DNA of 64,000 bases, taken from assembly GCA_036874045.1 (NCBI GenBank), contig CM072335.1, forward strand, positions 13,784,001 through 13,848,000. Direction: 5' to 3'. Of this stretch, positions 35,131-45,651 are shown one piece after another; within the stretch, counting starts at the first letter, position 1, and every line of letters begins with the position of its first letter. Source of the DNA: Cymodocea nodosa (taxonomy: Eukaryota > Streptophyta > Magnoliopsida > Alismatales > Cymodoceaceae). The notes beneath the pieces are model-generated. The model did not search any database. It saw only the letters and a program-made list of their open reading frames with translations, and had not been told where the DNA came from. A program made the position numbers and the translations under genes.

Positions 35131-37388
35131 TTAAGAAAAACTTTTTCTTGTTACCCAATGTTGTTGAGGACCAAGTTCATTAAACACATATTTCTTCTTT
35201 TTCTTTAAAAATAGTTTAACATTATCATTTATATTCTTATTAGTTGTAAGTACTATTGATTTATCATTAGCTTCATACTCACATATAGCATTATTGCTTT
35301 TGCAATCATTCTTTTTGTTTTCAGATGTAGTATAATCAAGACCAAACATATTTTTATCAGATGTTAATTTATTTTGGTCATGCTTATACATTTCTGTAAG
35401 TTCATACCAAGATTTTGTACTTGTATTAACACTTTCTGTACATACAAAATCTTTTTCTGCACAAGAATTTTTTGTTTTATCACATATAGAATGAGTAATT
35501 GGTCTAATACTAGTGTATTGAATTACATGCTCAGGTTTCTGAATTTTCAGTTTACTACAATTGTTTGAAATTTTAGAAACATTGGAAACTGAATTTCCAA
35601 AACAAGAAACAAGATTTTTAGAAACATTTATAGTCATGTTAGAAGTACAATTTGACAAATCACATTGATTTATATTATTACTGCATGATTCATCCCTTGA
35701 AGTACCTACTTCTACATATTTATTACCTTGTTACATAATAAAAGGAATTTTAGTCTTAGATTTACTTGAACTGCAACTAATAAATCCTTTATTGGCTTGA
35801 GATTCAGGATATTCAGGATAATCAAATCGTAAGCCAAATTTATAAGACACCGCAGCGGTACTAGTTAATTTGTCTAACTTAGTTTGACTTAAATTCCATT
35901 TCTCAATGGTAGAATTTAAATATTGCTCTCTTAGTTTTAATTTTTCTATCTCTAATTCAAGTTCATTTATATTGTTTCTCAACATTTCATTTTCAGATTC
36001 TATCTTTAATTTTTCAGCATTTATATTATGTATTTGTTCATGCAAGATACATTCATTAAATCTAAATTTTTGCAAATCTCTGGCATGATTTTCATTATCA
36101 CATTTAAACTTTTCTAAAGTAGTAGATAGGAAACAATTTTCTTCTTCCATAATGGATGAAGATTTTCTAATATTCTTATTTTCCAGTTTACATACTTTAA
36201 GTTTTTGTAATAATGCATGATAAGCACATAATAATTCATCAAAGTTGAAATCTAAATGACTTTCAAGATCAAATATTACCTCAGACTCATCTGCCATGAA
36301 GCACACATGAGCAACGTCTTCTAACTCTTGTTCTCCTTCTAAATGTGAAGATTTTGATGCTGATTCCTCAAATTCAGACTCTTCAGACGTGTCATCCCAA
36401 GTGACCTTCAAAGCCTTTTTTTTGTAAAACTTTTTCTGAGTTTTCTGAGCCGTCTTCTTCTGATTTGTCCTACTTTGCTTTTCATTTTTCCTCATAGGAC
36501 AATCTGGACAAAGATGTCCAGGTTTCTTACAGTTGTAACATACGTACTTTCTAGATGAAAAATTCTTGTCATTCAATGATTTTGACGTTGAGGGTTTATC
36601 ATTTTTGTTCATTTGCTATTTCCTAGCTTTCCATGCTTTATTGAATTTCCTAGTCAGCAAAATCAAATCCTCGTCAGAATCAATAGATATATCAGAATTT
36701 GAATTAATTTCGAAGGCTATTTCTTTCTTCATTTTTAGTTTGTTGTGACTCAGTGATTCATTTAATTGAACTTCATAAGTTGTTAAATTTCCTATAAGTT
36801 CATTCATAGTATAAACATTTAAATCTCGCGATTCCTCAATTGATGTTACTTTCTGAGACCATTTAGAACTTAGGGATCTGAGAATTTTCCTCACCAAATC
36901 CTTTTGTTCAAAATTCTTTCCTAAACATTTTAAAGAGTTTATGATATTAAGAAATCTGGAAAACATCTCAGAAATATTTTCATCTTCATGCATCTTAAAG
37001 AGTTCATACTTATGAATAACATGTTTATTTTAGTCTCTTTAACTTGAGAAGTACCTTCATGTGAAACTTCTAATGCATGCCACACCTCATAAGCAGATTT
37101 ATATGCCGACACTTTACTGAATTGTTCATAACTCAATGCACAAAATAAAATATTTAAGCCCTTAGCATTCAGAGTTTCATTTTCTTTTTCAATAATTGTC
37201 TAAGTATTATAAGGGGTAGTTAATGGAGTATATGGTTTAGAAATCATGAACCACAAGTTATGATCTATACTTTGAAGAAAAATAGTCATCCTATATTTCC
37301 AATATTCAAAATGTATTCCATCAAATAAAGGAGGACGATTAAGATTTTGGCCTTCATATAAAGAAAAATTACCATTTCCAATAGCCAT
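35131..37388 (-). pseudogene. Copia gag of A2
   Basis: Starts MAIGNGNFSLYEG at 37388. N-terminal capsid-like part: PPLFDGIHFEYWKYRM, SKVSAYKSAYEVWHALEVSHEGTSQ, MFSRF. Zinc knuckle CYNCKKPGHLCPDC at about 36530. Then LKVTWDD and CFMADES, a region of about 100 aa that is Lys/Glu/Asn-rich and likely coiled coil (36000-36200), and a Ser/Asn-rich tail to protease. Breaks: TGG to TAG near 37198, one lost base near 37018, TAG near 36614, and a TAA near 35729 that is also present in C. It forms the particle and binds RNA. Confidence 0.9.
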
Positions 37389-37574
37389 TTTACCTTAGAT
37401 TTTTCAACCTATTTGATTTTAAACAGTCTAAAAACTTTAAAACAATTTGTGCCTTAAATCAAGAAAGTTAAACATATGCTCAGATATTAATTTCTGTTTA
37501 AAAACAAGGAAGGTAGAATAAGCAATGATATTAAATAAGTTGGTATCGATTTTATATCAAAGATTATTAACCTT

Positions 37575-37586
37575 GCTCTAATACCA
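37575..37586 (-). other. Primer-binding site of A2 (initiator tRNA-Met type)
   Basis: Minus strand TGGTATTAGAGC, two bases inside the 5' LTR. The known copia PBS for plant initiator tRNA-Met is TGGTATCAGAGC; one C-to-T difference. Confidence 0.85.
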
Positions 37587-37588
37587 CT

Positions 37589-38812
37589 TGTAGGATCGTA
37601 TGGCTACACAAGAGGGGGTGAATTGTGTATCTTTAATATTTTCTGAAATATAATTGAAACTTTAAATCTTAAAAACAAGTCGAGACATTATTTTCATAAA
37701 ATCATTTTTATTCAAGGTTTCAATTACAATATTCAATTCAATTCTCCTCAGAAATTGTAGATGCAATTATATTTCGATACCATGTATCATCTAAACAATT
37801 TCATAACTACAAACAAATAAAACTAATTTGCGGAATTCAAAACTTTTCTCCCTGTTTGAGATCTTTTTTCTTCTTCTTTTTCTTCTTCTTTTTCTTCTTC
37901 AGCAATTCTTCAATGACGAATATCTTGTCTTTTCATGCTTCACCGAATTTGCTTTCTTTTGATACTTCAAATCTTCAGTGACGAAAATCTTACCTTTTTA
38001 TGTTTCACTGAACTTTCTTCCACTTGAGAGATTTTCCCCGAGAAGGTGTTTTTGATCCCTGAAAAAGATTTTTCTTTTGGTGTATAGGGATGATTTGATA
38101 CTTGAAAAGATTTTTCGTTTTGTGTGCAAGGATAAATTGATCATCGAGAATTCTATGCCTTTTATACTGTATCTTCATTTCATGCATATCCTTCACGTTT
38201 AACCACTACCAGTTTTCCACTTCTCCACGTCTTTTCTTTTTTTTTCATCAAAACACATGTTCTAACCCACGTTTATATTTCGAATTTCCTTTAATCATCA
38301 GTCTTGGATCTCTGAAAAACTTCCTGCAAAATAAACTTTCTCGTCCAAAAGTTTTTCATCAATGTAATGAGAAGTTGTTACTTTAATGTTAACTAAACGA
38401 GTAACACAAGTATATATATAACTTAACGTTTCTAACTTAACGAGTTTCTCATGTGCCATTACACGTGACAAGTACTGTAGCTAACTCAACAAACCATCTC
38501 CGTTGTGTTATGATAACTCAACGAACCATTTCCATTGTGTTATGATAACTCAACGAACTAGTAATAAATAAATGTTTTTATAATAAGAATTTTACCACGT
38601 GCAAAAATAACTTAAGTTTATAACGCTAACCTAACGCGTTGCCTTAGTGTTCAATATAGCAACTCAACGCGTTTAGTTATGTTAACTTAATGAGTTAAAC
38701 ATGTGCACCTCACGTGATACAATACAACATTCGTAACTTATAATTTCACCACGTGTATAACACTAACTTAACGAGTTCGTCTCTTCTTTTACTCACTAAC
38801 TTAACGAGTTAT
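37589..38812 (-). repeat. 5' LTR of A2, truncated
   Basis: Same sequence as 26076-27285 of the 3' LTR, with TATA at 38157-38166, but it stops inside U3 at CGAGTTAT. About 360 bp, including the outer terminus, are missing. At the break it meets a gag fragment of A1. Confidence 0.88.
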
Positions 38813-39648
38813 TAACTTTACAAGACCAAGCCAATTTTTATCAGTTATTAATTTATTTTGGTCATGCTCATAAATTTAAGTAAGTTCAAACCATGATTTT
38901 GTACTTATATTTGAATTTTCAGTACATACAAAATCTTGTTCTACACAAAAATTTTCAGATAAAGAACATGTAGAATGATTAATTGGTCTAACACTAGAGT
39001 TTTGAATTTCATGCTCAGATTTCTGAATTTTCAGTTTACTACGATTGTTTGACATTTTTGAAACATTAGTGACTGAATTTCCAAAACAAGAAATAAGATT
39101 TTTAGAAACATTAACAATCATGTTAGAAGTACATTTAGATAAATCACATTGGTTTATATTATTGCTACATGATTCATCCGTTGAAGTACCTACTTCTACA
39201 TATTTATTACCTTGTTTCATAATAAAATGAATTTTAGTCTTAGATCTACTTGAACTGCAACTAATAAATCTTTTATTGGCTTAAGATTCAAGATATTCAG
39301 GATAATCAAATCCTAAGGTAAATTTATATGACACTGCAAGAGTACTAGTTAGTTTATCTAACTTAGATTGACTTAAATTTCATTTCTCAATGGTAGAATT
39401 TAAATCTAGCTCTCTCATTTTTAATCTATCAATCTCTAATTAAGATCATTTATGTTGTTTCTCAACATTTCATTTCCAGACTCTATCTTTAATTTTTCAG
39501 CATTTGAATTCTATATTTTTAATCATGCAAGACACATTCATTAAATCTAAATTTATGCAAATCTCTAGGATGATTTTCATTATCACATTTAAACTTTTCT
39601 AAAGTAGTAGACAGAAAACAATTTTCTTCTTCCAAAATGAACAAAGAA
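38813..39648 (-). pseudogene. Gag fragment of A1
   Basis: Matches the C-terminal gag part of A2 (about 35330-36150): coiled-coil segment, SYDLGLD-like region, then an open frame of 114 aa beginning MKQGNKYVEVGTSTDES. At the position where A2 and C both have a TAA stop (M-stop-QGNKY), this copy has AAA (Lys). Both of its ends are deletion junctions with LTR sequence. Confidence 0.8.
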
Positions 39649-40490
39649 TTTAATGTTATGTTCTAAACGAGTAACACAAGTAGATATTAACTTAACGTTT
39701 CTAACTTAACGAGTTCCTCATGTGCCAATTCATGTGACAAGTACTGTAGTTAACTCAACGAATAAAGTCTGTGGTGTTACGCTAACTCAACGAACCATCT
39801 TCGTGGTGTTACAGATAACTCAACGAACCATCTCTGTTGTGTTACAAATAACTCAACGAACTAGTAATAAAGAAATGATTTTATAATAAGAATTTTACCA
39901 CGTGCAAAAATAGCAACTTAAGTTTTATAATGCTAACCTAACATGTTGCCTTAGTGTTCAATATAGCAACTCAACACGTTTAGTTATGTTAACTTAATGA
40001 GTTAAACATGTGCATCTCACGTGATACAATATAACATTCGTAACATTTAATTTCACCACGTGTACAACACTAACTTAATGAGTTCGTCTCTTCTTTTACT
40101 CACTAACTTAACGAGTTCTCACGTGACCTATTTTAACCTTTAAGCCTCTAACTCAACGAGTTCTCACGTGACCTCTATACAAATAACACTCTAACTTAAC
40201 GAGTTGTTTAAACGTGCACTGTTCATGATACAGAAGATATAACTTTAAAACATATCATGCTTTTCAATAAAAACACACGTTAACTTAATGTTTAGTTAAA
40301 TGAGAAATTAATGCAATGAAACAACTAGTTATTTAACAGTATAATTTTAGATCCAATACAGACAAATATTTATATTAGTAAGCTTTTTTTGTATTAATTG
40401 ATGTTTTTAATTTCTTTTCACAAGCAATAGTAATTGAGCAAATATGATTACTTTCACTTAGCACACATCATCAAAACAAAATACTCAACA
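39649..40490 (-). repeat. 5' LTR of A1, 5' half only
   Basis: Begins within U3 (CTAAACGAGTAACACAAG) and runs to the outer terminus ATACTCAACA. It overlaps in content with the last 430 bp of the truncated A2 LTR, so it is a different LTR copy and not its continuation. The 3' half, with TATA, R and U5, is deleted together with PBS and the N-terminal part of gag. Confidence 0.85.
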
Positions 40491-40495
40491 GTAGC

Positions 40496-40989
40496 ATATC
40501 CATAGAAAAATGTATACTATAAAATTCGTGCAAATGCAATAGAGAGTAGAGAGATGTAGCATCACGTACCTTGCTCTTGGACACACAAAGGAAACTACAA
40601 AACTAATAAACAAATCAAAACTAAAGAAAAGAGAATACAAAGCATATGAAATAAAGACATATAAAGTAGAAATTTTTATTTTATTTTTTTTATTTTTTTA
40701 TTTTTACACTACCACTTGTGAGAATAAAATCAAGAAGTACTTCCCCCCCCATGATTGGTTCTAGGGTTGGGCACAAGCTGACTAAGCAATGATTGCCTAT
40801 CCGTGGATGGTGTAGAGGTGAGAAACAACAAAGCAAGCTAGGATTCTATATGCTGAATCGCGAGTGAATGCTCAATCAGAACAGGTGTTATCTTTAGCAT
40901 CGTTTGGATGCCTTTTTCCATTTCAATTAATCTCTTCTCCAAATCCATAATAGAAGGCTAGGGAGGGGCTGGCAAAGTTGGGGTAGGAT
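40496..40989 (-). other. Noncoding G2 DNA downstream of gag
   Basis: Continuation of 18013 across A1. T-rich low-complexity DNA at 40675-40712, then a run of nine pyrimidines (CCCCCCCC near 40743) that gives a purine tract on the minus strand. No coding frame. Confidence 0.5.
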
Positions 40990-42161
40990 GACTAGACTAT
41001 GATGATCCAACTCCTAATCTAATTGATGGCCCACCACCCCTATGATTATCTTGCGTCTTCCAAGAGAAGTTTGGGTGGTTTCTCCAATTTAGAAAATTTT
41101 GCATAGCACAGACTAGCTCAGTTTGCCCATAAATCACAAGACATCGATCAATTCTATGGTCATCAAGGCCACACCCCTCACAAGGAATCTCAAAAATGTT
41201 GATAATGGGATCCTTCTTCTTATGAAGATTTAGAACTTCTTGCATTTGTTCCTCTAGCTTAGTCATTTTAGAACTCATTCGAGCTTCTAAGGCTGTTAAG
41301 GGTTCCACAGCATGAACCCCTCTACTCAATGTAGCACCTATACTCCTATCTCTTGATGATGTAGGAGATGGTTCTTCCCATTGGATAGTTTGTTCCACTA
41401 AATGCTCATATGCATCCCAAGCTTCATCTTCATTAAATTGCAAAAACTTCCCAGAGTACATGGATTCCAATAGCTTTGAAGAAGCATTCAATCCTTCATA
41501 TAAAATAGTACATTTCTTTGCTTTTTCGATGCCATGATTAGGACATCTTGCTAATAAGGTTCTGAAACGCTCAAAGAATCTCCAAAAGGTCTCATCAGTT
41601 TTCTATTTAAAACTAAGTATGGAATTCTTTAATTGAATAGTGTGGTGGATGGGGTTATACTTTTTGAGAAAAGCTGCACAGAATTCTATTCAAGATGTTA
41701 TAGAAGATGGCGCAAGACTATCAATCCAACGCTTGGCATCATCTTTAAGTGCAAATGGTATGAATCAATCGTATAACATCCATGGGTATGTCAGGGATGT
41801 GCACTAGTCTACAGACTTCATTGAATTCTTGTAAAAACAAATAAACGTCCTCATTTTCTCGGCCTAAGAATCTTGGCAATTGACTTATATAACTAGAGTG
41901 TAACTCAAATTTTTGACCTTCAATATGAGGTAGAACTAAGCAAGATGATTGGTCAACTAGGGGTGGATAATAAATATCTGCTAAAGGCCTAAGTCCCCTT
42001 TGGTTGGCCATTTCTACAACTGGTGGGTCTAAGTTCTCTATCCTAACTAGTCTATTTGCCCTCGTCCATCTCTGACTATCTAATGTAAAAATAACTAAAG
42101 TAATATGAAGTGCAACAAAAGTGTAAAAAGGAAAAGCGTACCAATTATATGTTGTCTTCAA
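40990..42161 (-). pseudogene. Ty3/gypsy gag of G2
   Basis: Athila/Tat-type gag. From N to C: SQRWTRANRLVRIENLDPP, MANQRGLRPLADIYYPP, SYISQLPRFLGRENEDVYLFLQEF, then after a one-base frame change near 41762 the conserved ALKDDAKRWIDSL, TFWRFFERFRTLLARCPNHG, LESMYSGKFLQF, and a possible single zinc-binding scrap CEGCGLDDHRIDRC. One TAG near 41605 looks like a former CAG. Gag normally stands upstream of protease and RT; here it lies downstream of integrase (see findings). Confidence 0.85.
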
Positions 42162-42410
42162 GTCCTGCTAAGAAAAACACATTAGAATAGGTAGTGCTCT
42201 ATTAAATAGTTTCAAAGAAAAGAATTAATGATATAACAAGAATGGTAGAAGTTACAACATAATCAAATAATATAAGATAAAAACTAAACAACTCAATAAG
42301 CATAAACTAATAAGGCAAAAATAAGTATGTAAATAAATAAATATATTAACACTACCCTAACCATAGATGGGTTCCAACAAATCTTGCTCTATAGAAGGTC
42401 GTCCCATCTT
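42162..42410 (-). other. Spacer between G2 integrase and gag
   Basis: About 250 bp, AT-rich, full of stops in all frames. It could be the fused leader of gag. A GT...AG pair with a 62-base gap exists just inside gag (42080-42141) but is too short and unsupported to call an intron. Confidence 0.45.
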
Positions 42411-43776
42411 CTAGTTTAGAAACAACTTTAGGTAGTGGACATTGACTTTAAATTCATCCTTTGTTTTTGGGTTTTCTATATTCACCGCTCCATGAGGGTA
42501 CATCTTTTTCACAATATAGGGGCCACTCCATCTTGATCTAAATTTCCTAGGGAAAATGTGGAGTCTAGAGTTATAAAGTAGCACTTGTTGGCCCAATTGA
42601 AATTTCTTCCTCAAAATCTTCTTATCATGGAATATTTTGGCATTTTCTTTAGCTATTCTAGAATTCTCATAGGCCTCATTCCTTAATTCTTCTAATTCCA
42701 TGATTTGTAGGTTTCTTACTTGTTTAATTACATGCTCATCCAAGTTGAGTTTCTTAATTGCCCACATAGCCTTATGTTCTAACTCAACTGCCAAATGGCA
42801 TGCTTTACCATAAACAACTCTAAATGGTGACATTCCCAAGACACTCTTGTAGGCAGTTCTATATGCCCATAAAGCTTCGTCTAATTTTTTCGCCCAATCC
42901 TTCTTACTTGATCCTATTATTTTCTCAAGAATTTGCTTTATTTGCTTACTTGCATTCTCCACTTGACCATTAGTCTGAGGGTGATACAGGGTTGCCATTT
43001 TATGTGTTATTCTATATTTCTTCATTAAAGCCTCAAAACTCTTACTATTGAAATGAGTTTCCTAATCACTAATTATTGCACGTGGACTGACAAAGCGAGA
43101 GAAAATATGAAACCTAATAAAATTAATCACTACTTTAGTATCACAAGATTTAGTGGGGATGGCCTCTATCTACTTAGACACATAATCAATAGCCAATAAG
43201 ATATACAAATAGCCTCTAGAATTCAAAAAAGGGCCCATAAAGTCTATTCCCTACAAATCAAAAATCTCAACTTCAATTAATGACGTGAGTGGCATCATAT
43301 CTTTCCTTCCTATCTTGCCTATTCTTTGACATGATTCACAAGTTTTGCAGTGATTAAAGGCATCCTTAAAAATTGTCGGCCAAAAGAAGCCGCATTGAAG
43401 GACCTTAACTGCTATTTTCCCTGAGCTCAAATGACCTCCTCCAGGTTGGTCATGGAAAAAATTTAGCACATTTGCAATCTCCGAGTCAGGTATACATCTC
43501 TGTACTATTAGATCCATACAGTTTTTAAACAAATACGGGTCATCCCAATAAAAATCTCTAACTCGAAATAAAAATTTCTTTTTCTCCCTAGATGACCAAT
43601 GAGGGGCTATTAACCCAATAGCTAAATAGTTGACTATATCTGCATACCAAGGGCTAGGGTTGATGGAAAACACCTGTTCATCAAGGAAAGAATCATTGAT
43701 AGGTGGGCCTACAGGTGGTGAAGTAAGGCGGGACAAATGATCAATGACCACATTTTCACATCCCTTTTTATCCTTA
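42411..43776 (-). pseudogene. Ty3/gypsy RNase H end and integrase of G2
   Basis: Continues RNase H ([16 protein letters not shown]) and then integrase. Zinc part FFHDQPGGGHLSSGKIAVKVLQCGFFW...CKTCESCQ, core with GIDFMGP, then a damaged second motif (SD-stop-ETHF) and NGQVENASKQI with the catalytic Glu. The C-terminal part LGQQVLLYNSRLHIFPRKFRSRW, GPYIVKKMYPHGAVNI is intact to the stop at 42411. Open frames: 43251-43751 and 42411-43025. Stops in between are probable point changes. Confidence 0.88.
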
Positions 43777-44785
43777 GGGCATGTTTGTGCACCTAGAATT
43801 TGAATTCTGCAGAATTTGAATTCTAACGGAATTTGAATTTTACAGAATTTGATGGAAAGAATTCAAAATCTAGGTGTTTGTGCACGTTTAGGAATTTGAC
43901 AGAAATTGAAATTTAGGTGTTTGTGCACATGACAGAATTGAATGGAATTGAACAGAATTGATTTTTAGTAAAGTTAAGTAATGAATTAAAGTAATTAGTG
44001 AAAATGTAATTAATCAATAAATGAATTACTTACATTAATAAATGAACATATTATTAAATTAAATGTTTATATATCATTTATCAATTAATTAAGTATATCA
44101 TTATATAAAATAAATCAAAAATTACAAAAATTGATAACTTTTTAGTTATAATACATGTTTAAAACAATAAAAGGTTAATTATAAATTCTATATTCCTCGT
44201 AATGTAATAATAAATAACTTTTTTAAAAATATAATTATTATGAAGTGAATAAATGAAAGTAAATAATAAATAATTATTGAAATACTTTGATTATAAAAAA
44301 ATATAATTCTGAACATTCTATTAGCTATAAATGACTTTTAAGACTTCGTTTGTGTTAGCCATAGAAAGTTAGGAAAATTATATAGTTTTTAAAATTTTGA
44401 TATTATATATTAAATAATATAATAAATAAAATAATAATAATATTATTATTAAATAATATTTATGATTTTAATATTATAAATTAAATAATATTAATAATAA
44501 TAAAATAATTAATATTTATTTTTAATAAAAATAATATTAAAATAATTAATTAATTAAAAAATATTAACAATATATACTTCAACAGGCAAGGGTGAGCGTT
44601 GAGCAATCTTTTGGAAAATGAATTCCGACCTTTTAGGTTGAGAATTCATTTTCCCAACCTTTATACATGATTGGAATTCAAATTCCTTGGGAATTTGAAT
44701 TCCAAAATGCACAAACACCTCATGACTCGGAATCTGACGGAAAAAATTTTCAATTCCGTTAGATTCCGAGTGCACAAACCCCCCC
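43777..44785. mobile_element. PIF/Harbinger-like nonautonomous DNA transposon
   Basis: 1,009 bp inserted in G2 RNase H; TTA is duplicated at 43774-43776 and 44786-44788. Termini are inverted: GGGCATGTTTGTGCAC at the left, and GGGGGGGTTTGTGCAC on the other strand at the right (13 of 16 match). TTA duplication and G-rich ends fit the PIF/Harbinger/Tourist class. Subterminal repeats of GGTGTTTGTGCAC (43871-43884, 43914-43928) and GAATTTGAATTC are present; the middle is pure AT-rich DNA. No transposase frame, so it depends on an enzyme made elsewhere. Confidence 0.88.
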
Positions 44786-45651
44786 TTAATTTCAATGTCA
44801 AACTCCTGTACTAATAGAATCCACCTAATTAACCTAGACTTGGCATCCTTCTTTGCTAACAAATATTTAATAGCAGAATGGTTAGTGTAAATTACAATAT
44901 AAGACCCAATAAGGTAAGATCTAAACTTTTCTAAAGCAAAAACCACGGCTAGGAACTCCTTCTCAGTAACAGTGTAATTCAATTGAGCACCGGTCAATGT
45001 CTGGCTAGCATAATATATTACTCGTGGTAAATTATCTAGTCTTTGTCCAAGTACAACTCCTAATGCATAATCTGAAGCATCAATCATAAGTTCAAATGGT
45101 TCATTCCAATCTAGGGAATGCACTATAGGTGCTGTCGTTAAAGCTCTCTTCAATTGCTTGAAGGCATCATGACAAAGTTCAGAAAACTCAAAAGGGTGAT
45201 CCTTCACAAGCAATGAAGTCAATGGATGGGCAATTTTGCTAAAGTCCTTAATAAATCTACGGTAAAATCCAGCATGACCGAGAAAAGCTCTAATATCCCT
45301 CACAAACTTTGGAGTTGGAAGATTAGCAATCAAATCAACTTTTGCTTTGTCTACTTCCAAGCCCCTCTTTGATACAATATGACCAAGTACAACACCTTGT
45401 TGTACCATGAAATGACATTTTTCCCAATTTAGTACAATGTCATATTCTATACACCATTGAAGTACCAACTCTAAGTGATGTAGACATTCCTTAAAAGAGG
45501 ACCCTTATATGGAAAGATCATCCATAAATATCTCTAAGAATCTTCCAATCATATCAGAAAAAATACTTGTCATGCACCTTTGAAAGGTCGCAAGTGCATT
45601 GCATAGTCCAAATGGCATTCGTCAAAAAGCAAAAGTTTCAAAGGGATAGGT
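44786..45651 (-). pseudogene. Ty3/gypsy reverse transcriptase/RNase H of G2
   Basis: C-terminal RT and most of RNase H. Readable: [17 protein letters not shown]-like text beside the B insertion, [11 protein letters not shown] (catalytic DD), [38 protein letters not shown], then RNase H with MIDASDYALGVVLGQRL and [25 protein letters not shown]. The frame is open from 45468 on. Its upstream half was separated by insertion of B at 45652 and is not found on the other side, so protease and the N-terminal part of RT are missing. Confidence 0.88.

Larger units (their letters stand above)
26076..38812 (-). mobile_element. SIRE-type copia element A2, nearly full length
   Basis: Minus-strand Ty1/copia element: 5' LTR (37589-38812, its own 5' end deleted), PBS, gag, protease, integrase, RT, RNase H, a 1.6-kb spacer, the extra ORF, PPT and 3' LTR (26076-27644). 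The left target duplication is GCTAG (26071-26075); the partner was lost with the LTR end. The gag word TWDD plus CFMA, the extra ORF after pol and the overall size fit the SIRE/Maximus lineage. All frames carry stops, mostly Gln codons changed to TAA/TAG. Confidence 0.92.
18014..40490 (-). mobile_element. SIRE-type copia element A1 (host of A2 and S2)
   Basis: Minus-strand Ty1/copia element. Both outer ends are LTR termini (TGTAGGATCGTATGG at 18014, ATACTCAACA at 40490) and are flanked by the identical duplication GTAGC (18009-18013 and 40491-40495). The interior is now: 3' LTR (split by S2), rest of the extra ORF, integrase fragment, A2, gag fragment, and a 5' LTR missing its 3' half. RT/RNase H and protease are deleted, so A1 cannot move by itself. 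Confidence 0.9.

Noticed and set aside
35131-35658. Separate gene between gag and protease of A2
   Set aside because: It is in frame with gag and protease except for point stops and matches the gag tail of C and A1. It is part of gag.
40675-40760. Poly-T tract and C run as a possible SINE/LINE tail
   Set aside because: No internal promoter boxes and no target duplication around it; more likely low-complexity DNA of the G2 3' region.
42080-42141. Possible intron (GT...AG) in the N-terminal part of G2 gag
   Set aside because: Only 62 bases, shorter than normal plant introns, with no comparison copy to support it.
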